From: Rhodoferax sp.
GTDB lineage: Bacteria; Pseudomonadota; Gammaproteobacteria; Burkholderiales; Burkholderiaceae_C
Direction: 5' to 3'
DNA length: 64,000 nt
Assembly (NCBI RefSeq): GCF_012927445.1
Contig: NZ_JABBPD010000004.1
Location: 655,039-719,038, forward strand
How positions within the stretch are numbered: position 1 is the stretch's first letter; each line of letters begins with the position of its first letter. The notes beneath the pieces are model-generated. The model worked only from the letters and a program-made list of their open reading frames with translations, made no database searches and had not been told where the DNA came from. Below are positions 24,601 to 33,903 of this stretch, in pieces. The position numbers and the translations under genes are program-made.

Positions 24601-27336
24601 CTCATTCAAATAAACGTTGTAGAGCGGAATATCAATGCGCAAGGTGCCAATCACCTTGACCTGATCTTCATCCTCGGCTTCCACCAGCTCGAGCGGTTCC
24701 GGCGCTGGCGGAACTTCTTCGGCCACAGGCTCCAGCTCAACCAGTTCGGGCTGCAGGGTCACGGCTTCGTCCGGCGTAGCGGCGGCCTCGGGCGGTGTTT
24801 CTGCAACTTCAGCGACGTCCGCAAAATCAAAATCCATCAGGTCCAGCGGCAACGCTTCCCCAACGGCCTCCGCCTCTTTATCCGGCTCCAGGCTGGCATC
24901 AAAGGCTTGCGTTACATCAAAATCAAACAGTTGGGTAGAAACGAAATCAGGCGGCGTTTCTTCTGCGGGCGCGGACACTGGCGCCGGCACCTCGTCACCC
25001 GGCAGCAGCAGATCCACCACGCGGTCGTCCAGACGCAGGCCATCGGCCGCCTTGCGAAAAGGCTGCGCAGTCCACGGTGCGTCATCGCCATTCGCGATCG
25101 CCTCGACCCAGCGACCCAAGCCTTGCATGGCCTTGTCGGCAAGATTAACCAATTCATTACTGGCCGGTTTTTGCTCTGCCAGCCAGGCATTGAGCAACTG
25201 CTCCATGGACCAGGATGCCTCACCAAACTCGTTGAGGCCCACCATCCGTGCGCTGCCCTTGAGCGTATGGAAGGAGCGGCGCAGCGTGCTCTGCTGCCCC
25301 AGGTCGGCGGGATCGCTGGCCAGATTCCGGGTCGCTTCCAGCCCGGTTTGCACTACTTCACGCGCTTCTTCCAGGAAGATATCCTTCAACTCACGTTCGT
25401 CATCGTCCAGCGTCGCAGCAATTGCCACTGGCAGCACTTCAGGCGGCGCAACCAACACGGGCGAAGCCACTTCAACCGGAAGTTCCGCTGGCGGGATTTC
25501 AACCGGCAACGCCACGGCCGCAAGCCGCTCGGCGGCAACGCTGGGGCTCGCTTCTGCCACGATCTCAGCAGGCTTTTGCCGCCCCATCAGGGGCTTGAAC
25601 TCACCCAGTTCTTCGTCATAGACAAAGAGTTTTTTGGCCAGTTCGCGCTGATAACTCAGCATGTCGATCAAAAAACCAAGGGCACCCAGGCTGTTGCCCA
25701 ACTTCTCGAAAATACCGGTTCGCGCGGACTCCACGTCGACCTCGTCAACCAGAAATCTTTCGACACTGCTCCGCATGCGCAACGCGGCCAATGCGGCTTG
25801 ATCCAGCCCCAACACCGAGAACACGCCGCGCATCTGCGCCAGCTGGCTGGGCACCTCATGCAAAGGGACTTTGTCATGCGGGTTGCGAAAGAAAGAATCC
25901 AGTGATAGCTCCACCTCGCCCAGCGTCGCTCGCAACTCATCGACCACGCTCCCCATGATCTGCCGATCACTGACCCGGCGGTACAGGTCTTCCATCCACT
26001 TTTCGAGCGGCTCGGTTTCTCCGCCGGCATTGACGTTTTCCAGCCGCCGCGCCAGGCTGGCACTGCGTTCCGCCATGTGGGAGTCGGTCGGATCCAGATC
26101 TTCGTAGGCGGCTTCGAGGTACAGCACCGCCGTGGCCACTTCCATGGCCAGTGACGGCGCTGGCGCCTCGCCCGAGCGCACGGTAGCGTCGATGGACTGC
26201 GTCAAGGCGCGCACCAAATCACCACTCTCGGGGTGCAGTTTCAGCACCGAATCGGTCACCAGGCTGAATTGGTCCGTCGCCGCCTTCAAGCGGTTGGTAT
26301 CCCCGCCAGCGAGCGCCGACCAGGTCTCGGTGGCGGCGGCAATCCGCTTGCGGGCCTGCACCAGCAGCGCCGGATCAAAACGTCCAAACTGGGGCGTCTC
26401 GTAATCAAACGATTTGGTCTGGGTCAACCCATAAGCGGCGCGAACCGCCGCCAGCACGGGCGCATCAACCGCATGGGCTGGAACCGCTTGCGCACAGAAA
26501 AACAGCAAATCCTGAATCAAACGATCAGAAATTCCGGCCTCGCCACGGGCCAGTGTTCGGTATTGCAAAAGAATACGGGACGCAGCCCGTTTGCCATACA
26601 CATCGGAGGGACACAGCCCCAGCGACACGGCTTCAAAATAGGCGGCACAAATTTTCCAGAAAACGCGCGGCTCCAGCGTACTTTGCTCGGCGGCAAAACC
26701 CAGGCTGATATCGTGCATGGCTTTGGCTGCGGCCACATCACCCGACTTGACCACTTTCAGGATCAACCCGTCAAGACGGGCCCTAACAGCGGAGTCGTAC
26801 GCCAGCGGCATCGCCTCTTCCGGCAGCGCCACGTCAATCCAGCGCCACTCAAACGGCCACAAATCGGCCGGGTGCACGCGATCCTCGCCTACCAATTCCA
26901 GCACATCGCGGTACTGGGGAAACAAGGCGACCGACGAGGCATTTTTGCCCTTGAGAACGCCTTCCAGGTATTCAGTCAGTGCAAAACTGGCCCGCTCCAC
27001 CTTGTTGGCGGCTTCATCGCTGCAAAGCTCGGGGCGCTGCACAAAACGCTGGGCCAGCGCCTCCATGGCGCGCAAGACCTTTGCCGGTGCGGCCAATCCC
27101 ACCATCTCCAGGGCACCCACGGCCTGATGCAGTTGCTGTCGGGCAATGCGCAACTGGCTGGCGTCCAGCGCGGCCAGATCGGAACCACGCGCCAGTTCGG
27201 CGTCACGCACAAATCGGCGCAGGGCTTTGGTTGCACCATCCAATGATTTGCGCAACTCATCGAGCACCCAGGCCAAAGGCCCGAGATCATGGGTCGCGAG
27301 TTCATTGTCGCCAGTCAGGGCAGCGTTCGGTTGCAT
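21679..27336 (-). CDS. pilL: PilL/ChpA hybrid chemosensory histidine kinase
   Basis: A protein of about 1885 residues from ATG 27336 (MQPNAALTGDNE; AGGAG 11 bases upstream); a TTG at 27369 is the longer alternative. Order: an N-terminal FimL-like helical region; HPt1 with SFHTLKGSARMVG (His near 690); HPt2 with AHSLSGSSATVG (near 944); HPt3 with LHTLKGSARLAG (near 1150), separated by acidic Pro/Glu/Val-rich linkers; a CheA dimerisation domain (near 1265); an ATPase with HLLRNAVAHGIED; a CheW-like domain; and a receiver with LVVDDSITVRR. It is the kinase of the type IV pilus Pil-Chp system. It overlaps repeat DNA at its 3' end and follows pilJ. Confidence 0.93.
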   Translation of the reverse strand: MQPNAALTGDNELATHDLGPLAWVLDELRKSLDGATKALRRFVRDAELARGSDLAALDASQLRIARQQLHQAVGALEMVGLAAPAKVLRAMEALAQRFVQRPELCSDEAANKVERASFALTEYLEGVLKGKNASSVALFPQYRDVLELVGEDRVHPADLWPFEWRWIDVALPEEAMPLAYDSAVRARLDGLILKVVKSGDVAAAKAMHDISLGFAAEQSTLEPRVFWKICAAYFEAVSLGLCPSDVYGKRAASRILLQYRTLARGEAGISDRLIQDLLFFCAQAVPAHAVDAPVLAAVRAAYGLTQTKSFDYETPQFGRFDPALLVQARKRIAAATETWSALAGGDTNRLKAATDQFSLVTDSVLKLHPESGDLVRALTQSIDATVRSGEAPAPSLAMEVATAVLYLEAAYEDLDPTDSHMAERSASLARRLENVNAGGETEPLEKWMEDLYRRVSDRQIMGSVVDELRATLGEVELSLDSFFRNPHDKVPLHEVPSQLAQMRGVFSVLGLDQAALAALRMRSSVERFLVDEVDVESARTGIFEKLGNSLGALGFLIDMLSYQRELAKKLFVYDEELGEFKPLMGRQKPAEIVAEASPSVAAERLAAVALPVEIPPAELPVEVASPVLVAPPEVLPVAIAATLDDDERELKDIFLEEAREVVQTGLEATRNLASDPADLGQQSTLRRSFHTLKGSARMVGLNEFGEASWSMEQLLNAWLAEQKPASNELVNLADKAMQGLGRWVEAIANGDDAPWTAQPFRKAADGLRLDDRVVDLLLPGDEVPAPVSAPAEETPPDFVSTQLFDFDVTQAFDASLEPDKEAEAVGEALPLDLMDFDFADVAEVAETPPEAAATPDEAVTLQPELVELEPVAEEVPPAPEPLELVEAEDEDQVKVIGTLRIDIPLYNVYLNEADEWSRRLLTELNEWALELPRPLSDTTIALAHSLSGSSATVGFFALSEIARALEHALQHVQLHRQSLPAHAQVFIAAAEDIRRLLHQFAAGFLKEPDRALIDALKAIVEIEFPAVAEEREQPVEAELEPEIEPEAAADQSPDVEVVAEVEPVAPALPVTLPAAAEPAPLDQGIPLAASVVLTLDEEDIDALDVLDVDLFPIFEEEALELLPQLGGALRQWTARPENLGARNEVLRVLHTLKGSARLAGAMRLGEMAHRMESAIEQLGVEDLQAPQLEPLLARFDAIQTHFDRLRATPEQALSLPEAGPAIEEAITSVLPGGEAAAVAPMVVPATVLPMTLPLAPLRHLPNQTVRVRSQLLDRMVNQAGEVMITRSRLESRLGQLRGSLGELTGNLDRLRHQLRDIELQSESQMQSRLAQSKDSAQGFDPLEFDRFTRVQELTRMMAESVHDVATVQRSLQRTVEGVEDDLIAQARQARELQRDLLRTRMVEFEGIAERLYGVVRQAAKDAGKQVKLDIQGGSLEMDRGVLDRMAPAFEHLLRNAVAHGIEDAAVRIEAGKPAAGTITIRLQQQSNDVSVEISDDGAGLDLDGIREKAHADGHVAEHASLTDAEAANLIFVPGFSTASQITELSGRGIGLDVVRAEVNALGGRIETSTVRSQGTKFQLVLPLTTAVTQVVMLRMGELVTGVPANLVEMVRRVPAADLERAYQSHVFEFGGEQVPFFWAGALLQASANSSEVRTKTLPVAIFRSAGQRVAMHVDEVLGNQEVVVKNLGHQLSRLPGLVGMSMLASGAVVLIYNPVALATVYGEQARQLKLNADQAVGGLSYAAATPLASLMVGVSQAPLVLVVDDSITVRRVTQRLLKREGFRVALANDGLQALERLQEEKPAVVLSDIEMPRMDGFDLVRNIRGDAKLRDLPIIMITSRIAEKHREHARALGVDHYLGKPYSEDELIGLVRLYCAAPVEDKKQS

Positions 27337-27380
27337 GGGTTCGTGCACTCCTGGGGATAACAAATTCAAACTTATTCAGC

Positions 27381-29621
27381 TCAGGAAATCTTGAACCGGG
27401 CCACAGACTGGCGCAATTCTTCAGCCATTTTGGAGAGCTCGCGCACTTGCGTGGCGGTGGAGCGCGTGCCCTCGCCAGTCTGTTCGGTCACCGCAAAAAT
27501 GTGCTGGATATTTTCAGCCACCACATTGGCCAGGTTCGCTTCCCGCGAAGTGGAACTGGAAATTTGCTCGATCAACTCGGACAGCCGACGCGACACCTGA
27601 TCAATTTCGGTCAGGGCGGTACCGGCGTTATCCGACAGCTTGGCCCCTTCCACCACGCCCTGGGTGGAGCGCTCCATGGCGCCCACGGCATCCTGGGTGT
27701 CGGTCTGAATCGCCTTCACCAGCGCCGCAATCTGGCGCGTGGCATCGGCCGAGCGTTCGGCCAGCCGCTGCACCTCTTCCGCCACCACCGAGAAGCCGCG
27801 ACCGGCCTCACCGGCGGAGGCGGCCTGAATGGCCGCATTGAGCGCCAGCACGTTGGTCTGTTCGGTAATGTCGGAGATCAGCTCGGTGATTTCACCAATT
27901 TCCTGGGATGACTCACCCAGACGCTTGATCCGTTTCGAGGTCTCCTGAATCTGGTCCCGAATCGAGTTCATACCGCCAATGGCGTTTTGCACCGCCTGCA
28001 AGCCCACCTCGGCGGCGCGCAGCGACTGCCGTGCCACAGAGGCGGACTCTTGCGCCTGCACCGACACTTCATTAATCCGGGAGGCCATCTCGACGACCGA
28101 GCGACCGGTTTCCCGAATTTCATGCAATTGCTCGTTGGAAGCGGCCAACAGCTCGGTGGACGTGGTGTCCACATCGGCGGTGGTCTGCGCCACGCGGGCC
28201 GCTGTGTTTTGCACGTTCCCCACCAGCGATCGCAATTCTTCCACCGTGTAGTTCACGGAGTCGGCAATGGCGCCGGTAATGTCTTCGGTGACAGTCGCCT
28301 CTTGCGTCAAATCGCCCTCGGCCACCGTCTGCAACTCATTCATCAAACGCAAAATCGCAGCCTGGTTGGCATCGTTCACCCGCTTCGCCTCTTGCTCCTG
28401 GTGCTCGGCATCGACTCGCTGCGCCTCGGCGGCAACCTGGCGCTTGCGACTGTCCAGCAACTGGACATAAGACAGGCCGGCGGCACAAAGCAGGGCAAAC
28501 AAAGCGGAGCCGACCAGCACCGCCAAGGCGCCAACGCCAAGCCCGGTGTGGGCCGAAAGTTTGCTCTGCAGCGCTTCCAGATTGCGACGCAGCGGTTCGC
28601 TGTCACTCACAATGGAAACTTGCGCCTCACGCGCCGACACCAGCCCTTGCAGATTGCCCAGAATGGCGCCAGCCTGCATACGCGTCTCTTCAAACAGTTT
28701 GATCAAGGCCGCCAGTTGTTCACGCGTTTGCGGATCTTTGGAGGCTGTCAACCGCAACTCGGGGCTGCCATCCAGCAAGCCCTGTGAAATTTCCTTGAAC
28801 GAATTCAAGTCTTTTCCCAGCAGGAAAACTGCCTCGGGATTCACACCCTCAACCGTCAAAAACTCATTGGACGACTTGCCAATGCGCTGCGTCAACATCA
28901 CCAACTGACTTGCCGCCGAAATTTCGGCGGAGGAGGCATTTTGCTGCAGCTTGAGAGAGGACACGGTCTCGGCGATCTCCAGCAGATCGGAAGACTGCCG
29001 ATTGATCAGGCGAAGCGCGGCCCCCACCTGCGTCAGGATTTTCTGCTGCGCCATCACCGTGGCGGCATGCTTTTCAGCGCGCTCCACCAAGGGCGTGATT
29101 TTGTCCAGCTCCGGCTGGTAGTCAGCACTCAAAGCCACCAGACTCATCTCTTGATCACCGGCTTTCAGACCGCGCACCGACTTGGCCAGAACACCCGAGC
29201 TATCGGCCACGTCCGGAAAGGCCTGCGCGCCCCCCACCAAGGCCTGCGATACCGATTTCGCCAACCGTTGTGACTGCATCAAAGAGTTGCCGGTGGCCTC
29301 CATCTGTTGCGCCACCCGGTCACCCTGACTTAAGGCCACCAGCGTCACCGCCGCCAGCAAAACCAAGGCCAAGCCCAGCAAGATCGACAGCATTCGCTGA
29401 TGCTGAACGACTGTCTTCTTTCCGAGAATGGGCAGGGCAATCAAGTCGGGCGAATCTTCATCAGACTCGTCAGCGGTATTCAGCGCTGGTTCACCCTTGA
29501 TTTGCCCAAGCATTCCCGGCTCCATCGCGGCGTCCGGCATGGCCAGACTCAACCGGGAATCTTCCTCGGAGTCGGGCACCTTTTTTGCAAACATGTTTTT
29601 CAGTTGATCGACAACGGACAT
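27381..29621 (-). CDS. pilJ: PilJ methyl-accepting chemotaxis protein
   Basis: A 746-residue transducer. It has an unusually long acidic cytoplasmic N-terminus of about 75 residues, TM1 (MLSILLGLALVLLAAVTLVAL), a periplasmic PilJ-type domain with repeated helical modules, TM2 near 365-385 (LGVGALAVLVGSALFALL) and a HAMP-like linker. It ends in a signalling domain with the hairpin tip EITELISDITEQTNVLALNAAIQAASAGEAGRG. It passes surface or ligand signals to PilL through PilI. It is in the operon pilG-H-I-J-L, 44 bp upstream of pilL. Confidence 0.95.
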   Translation of the reverse strand: MSVVDQLKNMFAKKVPDSEEDSRLSLAMPDAAMEPGMLGQIKGEPALNTADESDEDSPDLIALPILGKKTVVQHQRMLSILLGLALVLLAAVTLVALSQGDRVAQQMEATGNSLMQSQRLAKSVSQALVGGAQAFPDVADSSGVLAKSVRGLKAGDQEMSLVALSADYQPELDKITPLVERAEKHAATVMAQQKILTQVGAALRLINRQSSDLLEIAETVSSLKLQQNASSAEISAASQLVMLTQRIGKSSNEFLTVEGVNPEAVFLLGKDLNSFKEISQGLLDGSPELRLTASKDPQTREQLAALIKLFEETRMQAGAILGNLQGLVSAREAQVSIVSDSEPLRRNLEALQSKLSAHTGLGVGALAVLVGSALFALLCAAGLSYVQLLDSRKRQVAAEAQRVDAEHQEQEAKRVNDANQAAILRLMNELQTVAEGDLTQEATVTEDITGAIADSVNYTVEELRSLVGNVQNTAARVAQTTADVDTTSTELLAASNEQLHEIRETGRSVVEMASRINEVSVQAQESASVARQSLRAAEVGLQAVQNAIGGMNSIRDQIQETSKRIKRLGESSQEIGEITELISDITEQTNVLALNAAIQAASAGEAGRGFSVVAEEVQRLAERSADATRQIAALVKAIQTDTQDAVGAMERSTQGVVEGAKLSDNAGTALTEIDQVSRRLSELIEQISSSTSREANLANVVAENIQHIFAVTEQTGEGTRSTATQVRELSKMAEELRQSVARFKIS

Positions 29622-29642
29622 AAGGGAACCTTAGGTAGAAAC

Positions 29643-30173
29643 TTAAGCGCTAATGCTGAGAAATTCGGGAAGTTGAGATAAGGACTGGAGGTTGATCTCC
29701 TGCCAGTGCTCGCCGTTGAGGTCGGTAAACCGGTTACCGAAATAAGCCGGCGAACCCTCTGGGGGCGCCACGGCGTCAGAGAACGCATCACGTTTGCGCA
29801 GCCCGGCCAAGCCATCCACCAACAACGCACAATTGAGCTCCAGCGCCGCATTGAACGTGATGACACTGGATTCAGCCAGCGATTGCTCGCCTCTCAGTCG
29901 CGTTGCCCCGTCGCCCATGAAGCTGGCCAGATCCACAACGCCATACAAAGCGCCGCGCAGATTGATCACGCCCATGAACCAGGGACGGGCATAGGGCACC
30001 CGCTGAATATGAGCCAGCGGGAATATTTCGCCCGATTGCGACAGCGGGAAAAGGCAGTTGAACTCCCCCACTTTGACCGCCAGCCACGAGGCAGACACGC
30101 CCTCAGAGCGCGCCGCCTGCAATCGGCTGGCGAGACGGGTCTGGAGTTCCCGGAGCGCTTCGCGATTAGCCAT
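29643..30173 (-). CDS. pilI: PilI CheW-like coupling protein
   Basis: A 176-residue CheW-domain protein (SWLAVKVGEFNCLFPLSQSGEIFPL, then VPYARPWFMGVINLRGALYGVVDLASF). It couples PilJ to the PilL kinase. It lies between pilH and pilJ in the minus-strand pil operon with short gaps. Confidence 0.93.
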   Translation of the reverse strand: MANREALRELQTRLASRLQAARSEGVSASWLAVKVGEFNCLFPLSQSGEIFPLAHIQRVPYARPWFMGVINLRGALYGVVDLASFMGDGATRLRGEQSLAESSVITFNAALELNCALLVDGLAGLRKRDAFSDAVAPPEGSPAYFGNRFTDLNGEHWQEINLQSLSQLPEFLSISA

Positions 30174-30188
30174 GCAGTCCTGCGGAGT

Positions 30189-30557
30189 TCAACCCAAAGC
30201 CTTGATCTTGACCATCAACTCGGCCGCATCGACCGGTTTGGTGATGTAGTCGCGCGCCCCCTGGCGCATGCCCCAGACACGGTCAGTCACCAGGCTCTTG
30301 CTGGTGCACATGATGATCGGGATGCCGGCATATTCAGGCGTCCGGTTGATGGAGCGTGTCAGCTGAAACCCATTCTGGCCGGGCATCACCACATCCATCA
30401 GAATCAAATCGGGCTTTTCCTCGGACAGCCGGCGCAGCGCCTCATCAGCGCCCTCGGCGGTGCGGACCGACATGCCGTTTTTCTGCAGCAAATTCGTCAT
30501 GAACATCAATTCAGTTTTTGAATCGTCCACGATCAGAACTTTTTGGATTGCCATCAA
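30189..30557 (-). CDS. pilH: PilH response regulator
   Basis: A 122-residue single-domain receiver (VLIVDDSKTELMFMTNLL, phospho-Asp in LILMDVVMPGQNG, KPVDAAELM near the end). In Pseudomonas PilH is the phosphate sink or retraction-side regulator of the Pil-Chp pathway. The start overlaps the pilG stop by 4 bases. Confidence 0.93.
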   Translation of the reverse strand: MMAIQKVLIVDDSKTELMFMTNLLQKNGMSVRTAEGADEALRRLSEEKPDLILMDVVMPGQNGFQLTRSINRTPEYAGIPIIMCTSKSLVTDRVWGMRQGARDYITKPVDAAELMVKIKALG

Positions 30558-30976
30558 TTTTCTCCTTGCATTACGGTGCCAAACTGCTGAACAGCCTGCA
30601 ACAACTGGTCTTTGGTAAACGGTTTGGTCAAATAGTCTTGCGCCCCGACCATGCGTCCGCGCGCCTTGTCAAAGACGCCATCCTTGGACGACAGCATGAC
30701 AATCGGCACGCCGGCAAATCGGGCATTGCGCTTGATGATGGCGCAGGTTTGATAACCATCAAGCCGGGGCATCAGGATGTCGCAAAAAATAAGATGCGGC
30801 TGGTAGTCATTGACCTTGGCCAGGGCATCGAAACCGTCCTCAGCGAGCATGACTTCGTGCCCACCCTGCTTGAGAAATATTTCGGCACTGCGCCGGATGG
30901 TGTTGCTGTCGTCAATCACCAGCACTTTGAAAGTTGATCCCGTCGTATTCACAAGACATGGCTCCTGAACTGGCAT
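30554..30976 (-). CDS. pilG: PilG response regulator
   Basis: A 140-residue receiver protein: VLVIDDSNTIRRSAEIFLKQGG, the phosphorylation site in LIFCDILMPRLDGYQ, and DYLTKPFTKDQLL. The IRRSAE and DGFDALAKV wording is typical of PilG, the output regulator that promotes pilus extension. It is the first gene of the pil operon and overlaps pilH by 4 bases. The next upstream gene on the same strand is rubredoxin, 38 bp away, so they may be co-transcribed. Confidence 0.93.
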   Translation of the reverse strand: MPVQEPCLVNTTGSTFKVLVIDDSNTIRRSAEIFLKQGGHEVMLAEDGFDALAKVNDYQPHLIFCDILMPRLDGYQTCAIIKRNARFAGVPIVMLSSKDGVFDKARGRMVGAQDYLTKPFTKDQLLQAVQQFGTVMQGEN

Positions 30977-31014
30977 TTAACAAAAGTAACGATGCACATG
31001 TTGGGCAAACGGCC

Positions 31015-31188
31015 TCAAATCTGCACCATTTCGAAGTCTTCCTTGCGGGCGCCGCACTCCGGGCAGGTCCAATTGAGAGGCACCTCACGCCACGGCGTTC
31101 CCGGCGCGACGCCATGCTCGGGGTCGCCCGTCTCTTCGTCATAGATCCAGCCACAAATCAGGCACATCCAGGTTTTGGTCTCGCTCAC
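31015..31188 (-). CDS. rubA: rubredoxin
   Basis: A 57-residue protein from GTG 31188 (GGAAGG upstream). The iron site is formed by two CxxC pairs, MCLICGWIYDEETGD and NWTCPECGARKEDFEMV. The loop between them (PEHGVAPGTPWREVP) is the standard rubredoxin loop. It is a one-iron electron carrier. It is on the minus strand upstream of pilG and divergent from thiD, the usual arrangement in Burkholderiales. It is too short for many gene finders and starts with GTG. Confidence 0.95.
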   Translation of the reverse strand: MSETKTWMCLICGWIYDEETGDPEHGVAPGTPWREVPLNWTCPECGARKEDFEMVQI

Positions 31189-31303
31189 AGCTTAAAAAGC
31201 CTTCCAATAGAATGTAATCATCGAATAAAGACGGCGTGCGGGCTTCAAACGCCACACACTACAACTCACGATATTCTGCCTGAAGAAAAATACGGGCCCG
31301 CTC

Positions 31304-32227
31304 ATGCAACCACCCATGGTTTCCCTTATAGACGAAGAGCCGACGCAAGCGACGCATCCCGCCTGCGTCATGGTGTTCAACGCCAATGATCCCAGCGGTG
31401 CGGGCGGCCTGGCCGCGGATGTCACGGCCATTGCATCGGTGGGTGCGCATCCGCTGCCGATCGTGACCGGCGCCTACGCCCGCGACACCGCCGAGATTTT
31501 CGATCACTTTGCGTTCGACGAAGACGCCGTGACAGAGCAAGCGCGTGCCGCCCTGGAAGATGTCCAGGTCCAGGTGATCAAAGTCGGCTTTGTCGGCTCC
31601 CCGGAAAATCTCAGCGTGATCGCCGGCATTGCGGCCGACTACGCGGACGCGCCCCTGATCGCCTACATGCCCGACCTGTCCTGGTGGGATGAAGTCCAGA
31701 TTGACCTGTACCTGGATGCTTTCAAAGAACTGATCCTGCCCCAAACCACCGTATTGGTGGGCAACCACAGCACCTTGTGGCGCTGGCTGCTGCCCGACTG
31801 GAGCACTGAGCGCAGCCCGGGGGCACGCGACATTGCCCGCGCCGCCCAAGAACTGGGCGTGTCCTATACGCTGGTGACCGGCATTCCGCTGCCCGACCAG
31901 TTCATTGACAACGTGCTGGCGTCCTCGCTGGCCGTGCTCGCCAGCGAAAAATTTGAACGCTTCGAGGCGGTGTTCTCCGGGGCTGGCGACACCCTGTCGG
32001 CCGCGCTGGCCGCCCTGCTGGCCAGCGGCGACGACCTGGCGGAATCCTTCACCGAAGCACTGAGCTACCTGGATCGCTGCCTGGAAGGCGGCTTTCGCCC
32101 CGGTATGGGGCACATCGTGCCGGACCGGTTATTTTGGGCCCTCCCTGAAGAGGATACCGAAGCAGACTCCGACGAACCCTCTTCTTTTTCCACGCTGGAT
32201 TTCCCCTCTAATGACACAAAACACTGA
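31304..32227 (+). CDS. thiD: hydroxymethylpyrimidine kinase family protein (ThiD-like)
   Basis: A 307-residue ribokinase-fold protein: [26 protein letters not shown] near the N-terminus corresponds to the 'SDSSGGAGIQAD' motif of ThiD, and [20 protein letters not shown] is the ATP/anion-hole motif. The motif is modified (ANDPSGAGG), so the exact substrate is less certain than the fold; phosphorylation of HMP/HMP-P for thiamine is the family role. The C-terminal 30 residues are acidic and Ser-rich. It overlaps hemL by 17 bases and diverges from rubredoxin. Confidence 0.85.
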   Translation: MQPPMVSLIDEEPTQATHPACVMVFNANDPSGAGGLAADVTAIASVGAHPLPIVTGAYARDTAEIFDHFAFDEDAVTEQARAALEDVQVQVIKVGFVGSPENLSVIAGIAADYADAPLIAYMPDLSWWDEVQIDLYLDAFKELILPQTTVLVGNHSTLWRWLLPDWSTERSPGARDIARAAQELGVSYTLVTGIPLPDQFIDNVLASSLAVLASEKFERFEAVFSGAGDTLSAALAALLASGDDLAESFTEALSYLDRCLEGGFRPGMGHIVPDRLFWALPEEDTEADSDEPSSFSTLDFPSNDTKH

Positions 32228-33524
32228 TCACAACCACACGCTGTTCGAACGCGCCAAGCGGGTCATCCCCGGCGGCGTCAACTCCCCGGTCCGGGCCTTC
32301 AAGGCGGTCGGTGGCACGCCCCGCTTTATCAAGCGCGCCCAAGGGGCTTACATGTGGGATGCCAACGACCAACGTTACATCGACTACATCGGCTCTTGGG
32401 GCCCGATGATTCTGGGTCACGGCCACCCCGCCGTCCTGAAAGCGGTGCAAGAAGCGGCGCTGGAAGGTTTTTCATTCGGCGCCCCGACCGAACGCGAAGT
32501 CGAGCTGGCGGAAGAAATCCTGAAACTGATGCCGTCGATGGACATGGTGCGGCTGGTCAGCTCCGGCACCGAAGCCGCCATGAGCGCCATCCGGCTGGCC
32601 CGCGGTGCCACCGGCCGCAGCAAACTGATCAAGTTTGAAGGCTGCTACCACGGCCATGCCGACGCGCTGCTGGTCAAGGCCGGCTCCGGTCTGGCCACCT
32701 TTGGCAACGCCACCAGCGCCGGCGTGCCGCCCGAGGTGGTGCAGCACACCTTGGTGCTCGAATACAACCATATTGGCCAGCTGGAAGAAGCCTTTGCCTT
32801 GCACGGCGACACCATCGCCTGCCTGATGATTGAGCCGATTGCCGGCAACATGAACTTCGTGCGCGCCTCGGTGCCCTTCATGAAACGCTGCCGCGAACTG
32901 TGCACCCAGTATGGCACCTTGCTGGTGTTTGACGAAGTCATGAACGGCTTTCGGGTCGCCTTGGGCGGCGCACAAAGCGTCTACGCCCGTGACATCCCCG
33001 GCTTTGAGCCCGACATGACGGTGATGGGCAAGGTCATTGGCGGCGGCATGCCGCTGGCGGCCTTTGGCGCCAAACGGGCCGTGATGGAGCAGCTGGCGCC
33101 CCTGGGTGCGGTGTACCAGGCCGGCACGCTGTCCGGCAACCCGGTGGCCACCGCCTGCGGTCTGGCCACGCTGCGTGAAATTCAAAAGCCCGGCTTTTTC
33201 GACGACTTGTCGCGCAAAACCCGCTTGCTGGTCGATGGCCTGACCGCGGCGGCGCAGCAGGCCGGCGTTCCGTTCTGCAGCGACAGCGAGGGCGGCATGT
33301 TCGGCTTTTTCCTGCTGGACGCGCTGCCGCAAAACTACCCGGCCGTCATGAAGACCGACAGCGCCCGCTTCAACCAACTGTTCCACGGGCTGCTGGACCG
33401 TGGCGTCTACATTGCGCCGGCCCTGTTCGAAGCCGGTTTTGTGAGCGCCGCACACACCGATGACGACATCGCCACCACCGTGGCCGTGGCGCATGAGGTC
33501 TTCAAATCGCTATCTAAACAATAG
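32211..33524 (+). CDS. hemL: glutamate-1-semialdehyde 2,1-aminomutase
   Basis: A 437-residue PLP enzyme making 5-aminolevulinate for haem. [19 protein letters not shown] is the family's N-terminal signature. [10 protein letters not shown] holds the PLP-stacking region, and the lysine in [16 protein letters not shown] forms the Schiff base. The start overlaps thiD. The last codons and the TAG stop lie inside a copy of the dispersed GCTAT repeat (33509-33525), so the repeat supplies the C-terminal SLSKQ-stop. Confidence 0.97.
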   Translation: MTQNTDHNHTLFERAKRVIPGGVNSPVRAFKAVGGTPRFIKRAQGAYMWDANDQRYIDYIGSWGPMILGHGHPAVLKAVQEAALEGFSFGAPTEREVELAEEILKLMPSMDMVRLVSSGTEAAMSAIRLARGATGRSKLIKFEGCYHGHADALLVKAGSGLATFGNATSAGVPPEVVQHTLVLEYNHIGQLEEAFALHGDTIACLMIEPIAGNMNFVRASVPFMKRCRELCTQYGTLLVFDEVMNGFRVALGGAQSVYARDIPGFEPDMTVMGKVIGGGMPLAAFGAKRAVMEQLAPLGAVYQAGTLSGNPVATACGLATLREIQKPGFFDDLSRKTRLLVDGLTAAAQQAGVPFCSDSEGGMFGFFLLDALPQNYPAVMKTDSARFNQLFHGLLDRGVYIAPALFEAGFVSAAHTDDDIATTVAVAHEVFKSLSKQ

Positions 33525-33556
33525 CTTACAACGCTTATTTAACGGGGGCTACAGCC
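33509..33556 (+). repeat. dispersed repeat copy overlapping hemL 3' end
   Basis: GCTATCTAAACAATAGC (33509-33525) is followed by TTACAACGC and, at 33543, CGGGGGCTACAGCC. The stop codon of hemL (TAG) is part of the palindromic head. Confidence 0.7.
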
Positions 33557-33903
33557 TGATTAGCCATTGAAAATCACTCCTCAAAATGGCCTCTCAACGG
33601 CAGGCCGCTGGCTGCCCCAACGTGAGCGACGTCAAGGGCGGCATGAATCTGGGGGGCCACCCGCGGCTTGCCCACGGTCAATCCATCGGGTTACCCCGCC
33701 GATGGGGTGCGTCTGGCGTGGATCTCGGCCGTCAAATTGAACACGGTGTTTGACAAAAATTTCTTGCAGATTTGATTTTTTTGACTATAAGAAAAGAGCG
33801 GCACCGTTCGCAATTGCAGAGCGCCCGGCCCGACGCCATTGCTGACAACTCTGCGCGGCAATCCGAGCCTCTGCATCGTCATTAACTTGATAGGGAGGTT
33901 GAC
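33525..33903. other. 379-bp intergenic region
   Basis: After the repeat copy that overlaps hemL, this region holds no ORF I can support. An AT-rich stretch at about 33745-33800 (TTGACA near 33750, TATAAG near 33785) probably contains the promoter of the DUF1059 gene, but I cannot fix the -35/-10 pair with normal spacing. TAGGGAGG at 33891-33898 is the strong ribosome-binding site of that gene. Confidence 0.5.

Noticed and set aside
23734..25905. Long plus-strand open frame (about 720 codons) opposite pilL
   Set aside because: It is the antisense of the well-supported pilL gene. The composition (Arg, Gln, His, Gly rich) is typical of an antisense shadow in high-GC DNA.
33749..33790. Definite sigma-70 promoter for the DUF1059 gene
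   Set aside because: TTGACA and TATAAG elements are present but their spacing is too long; only a general promoter region can be stated.
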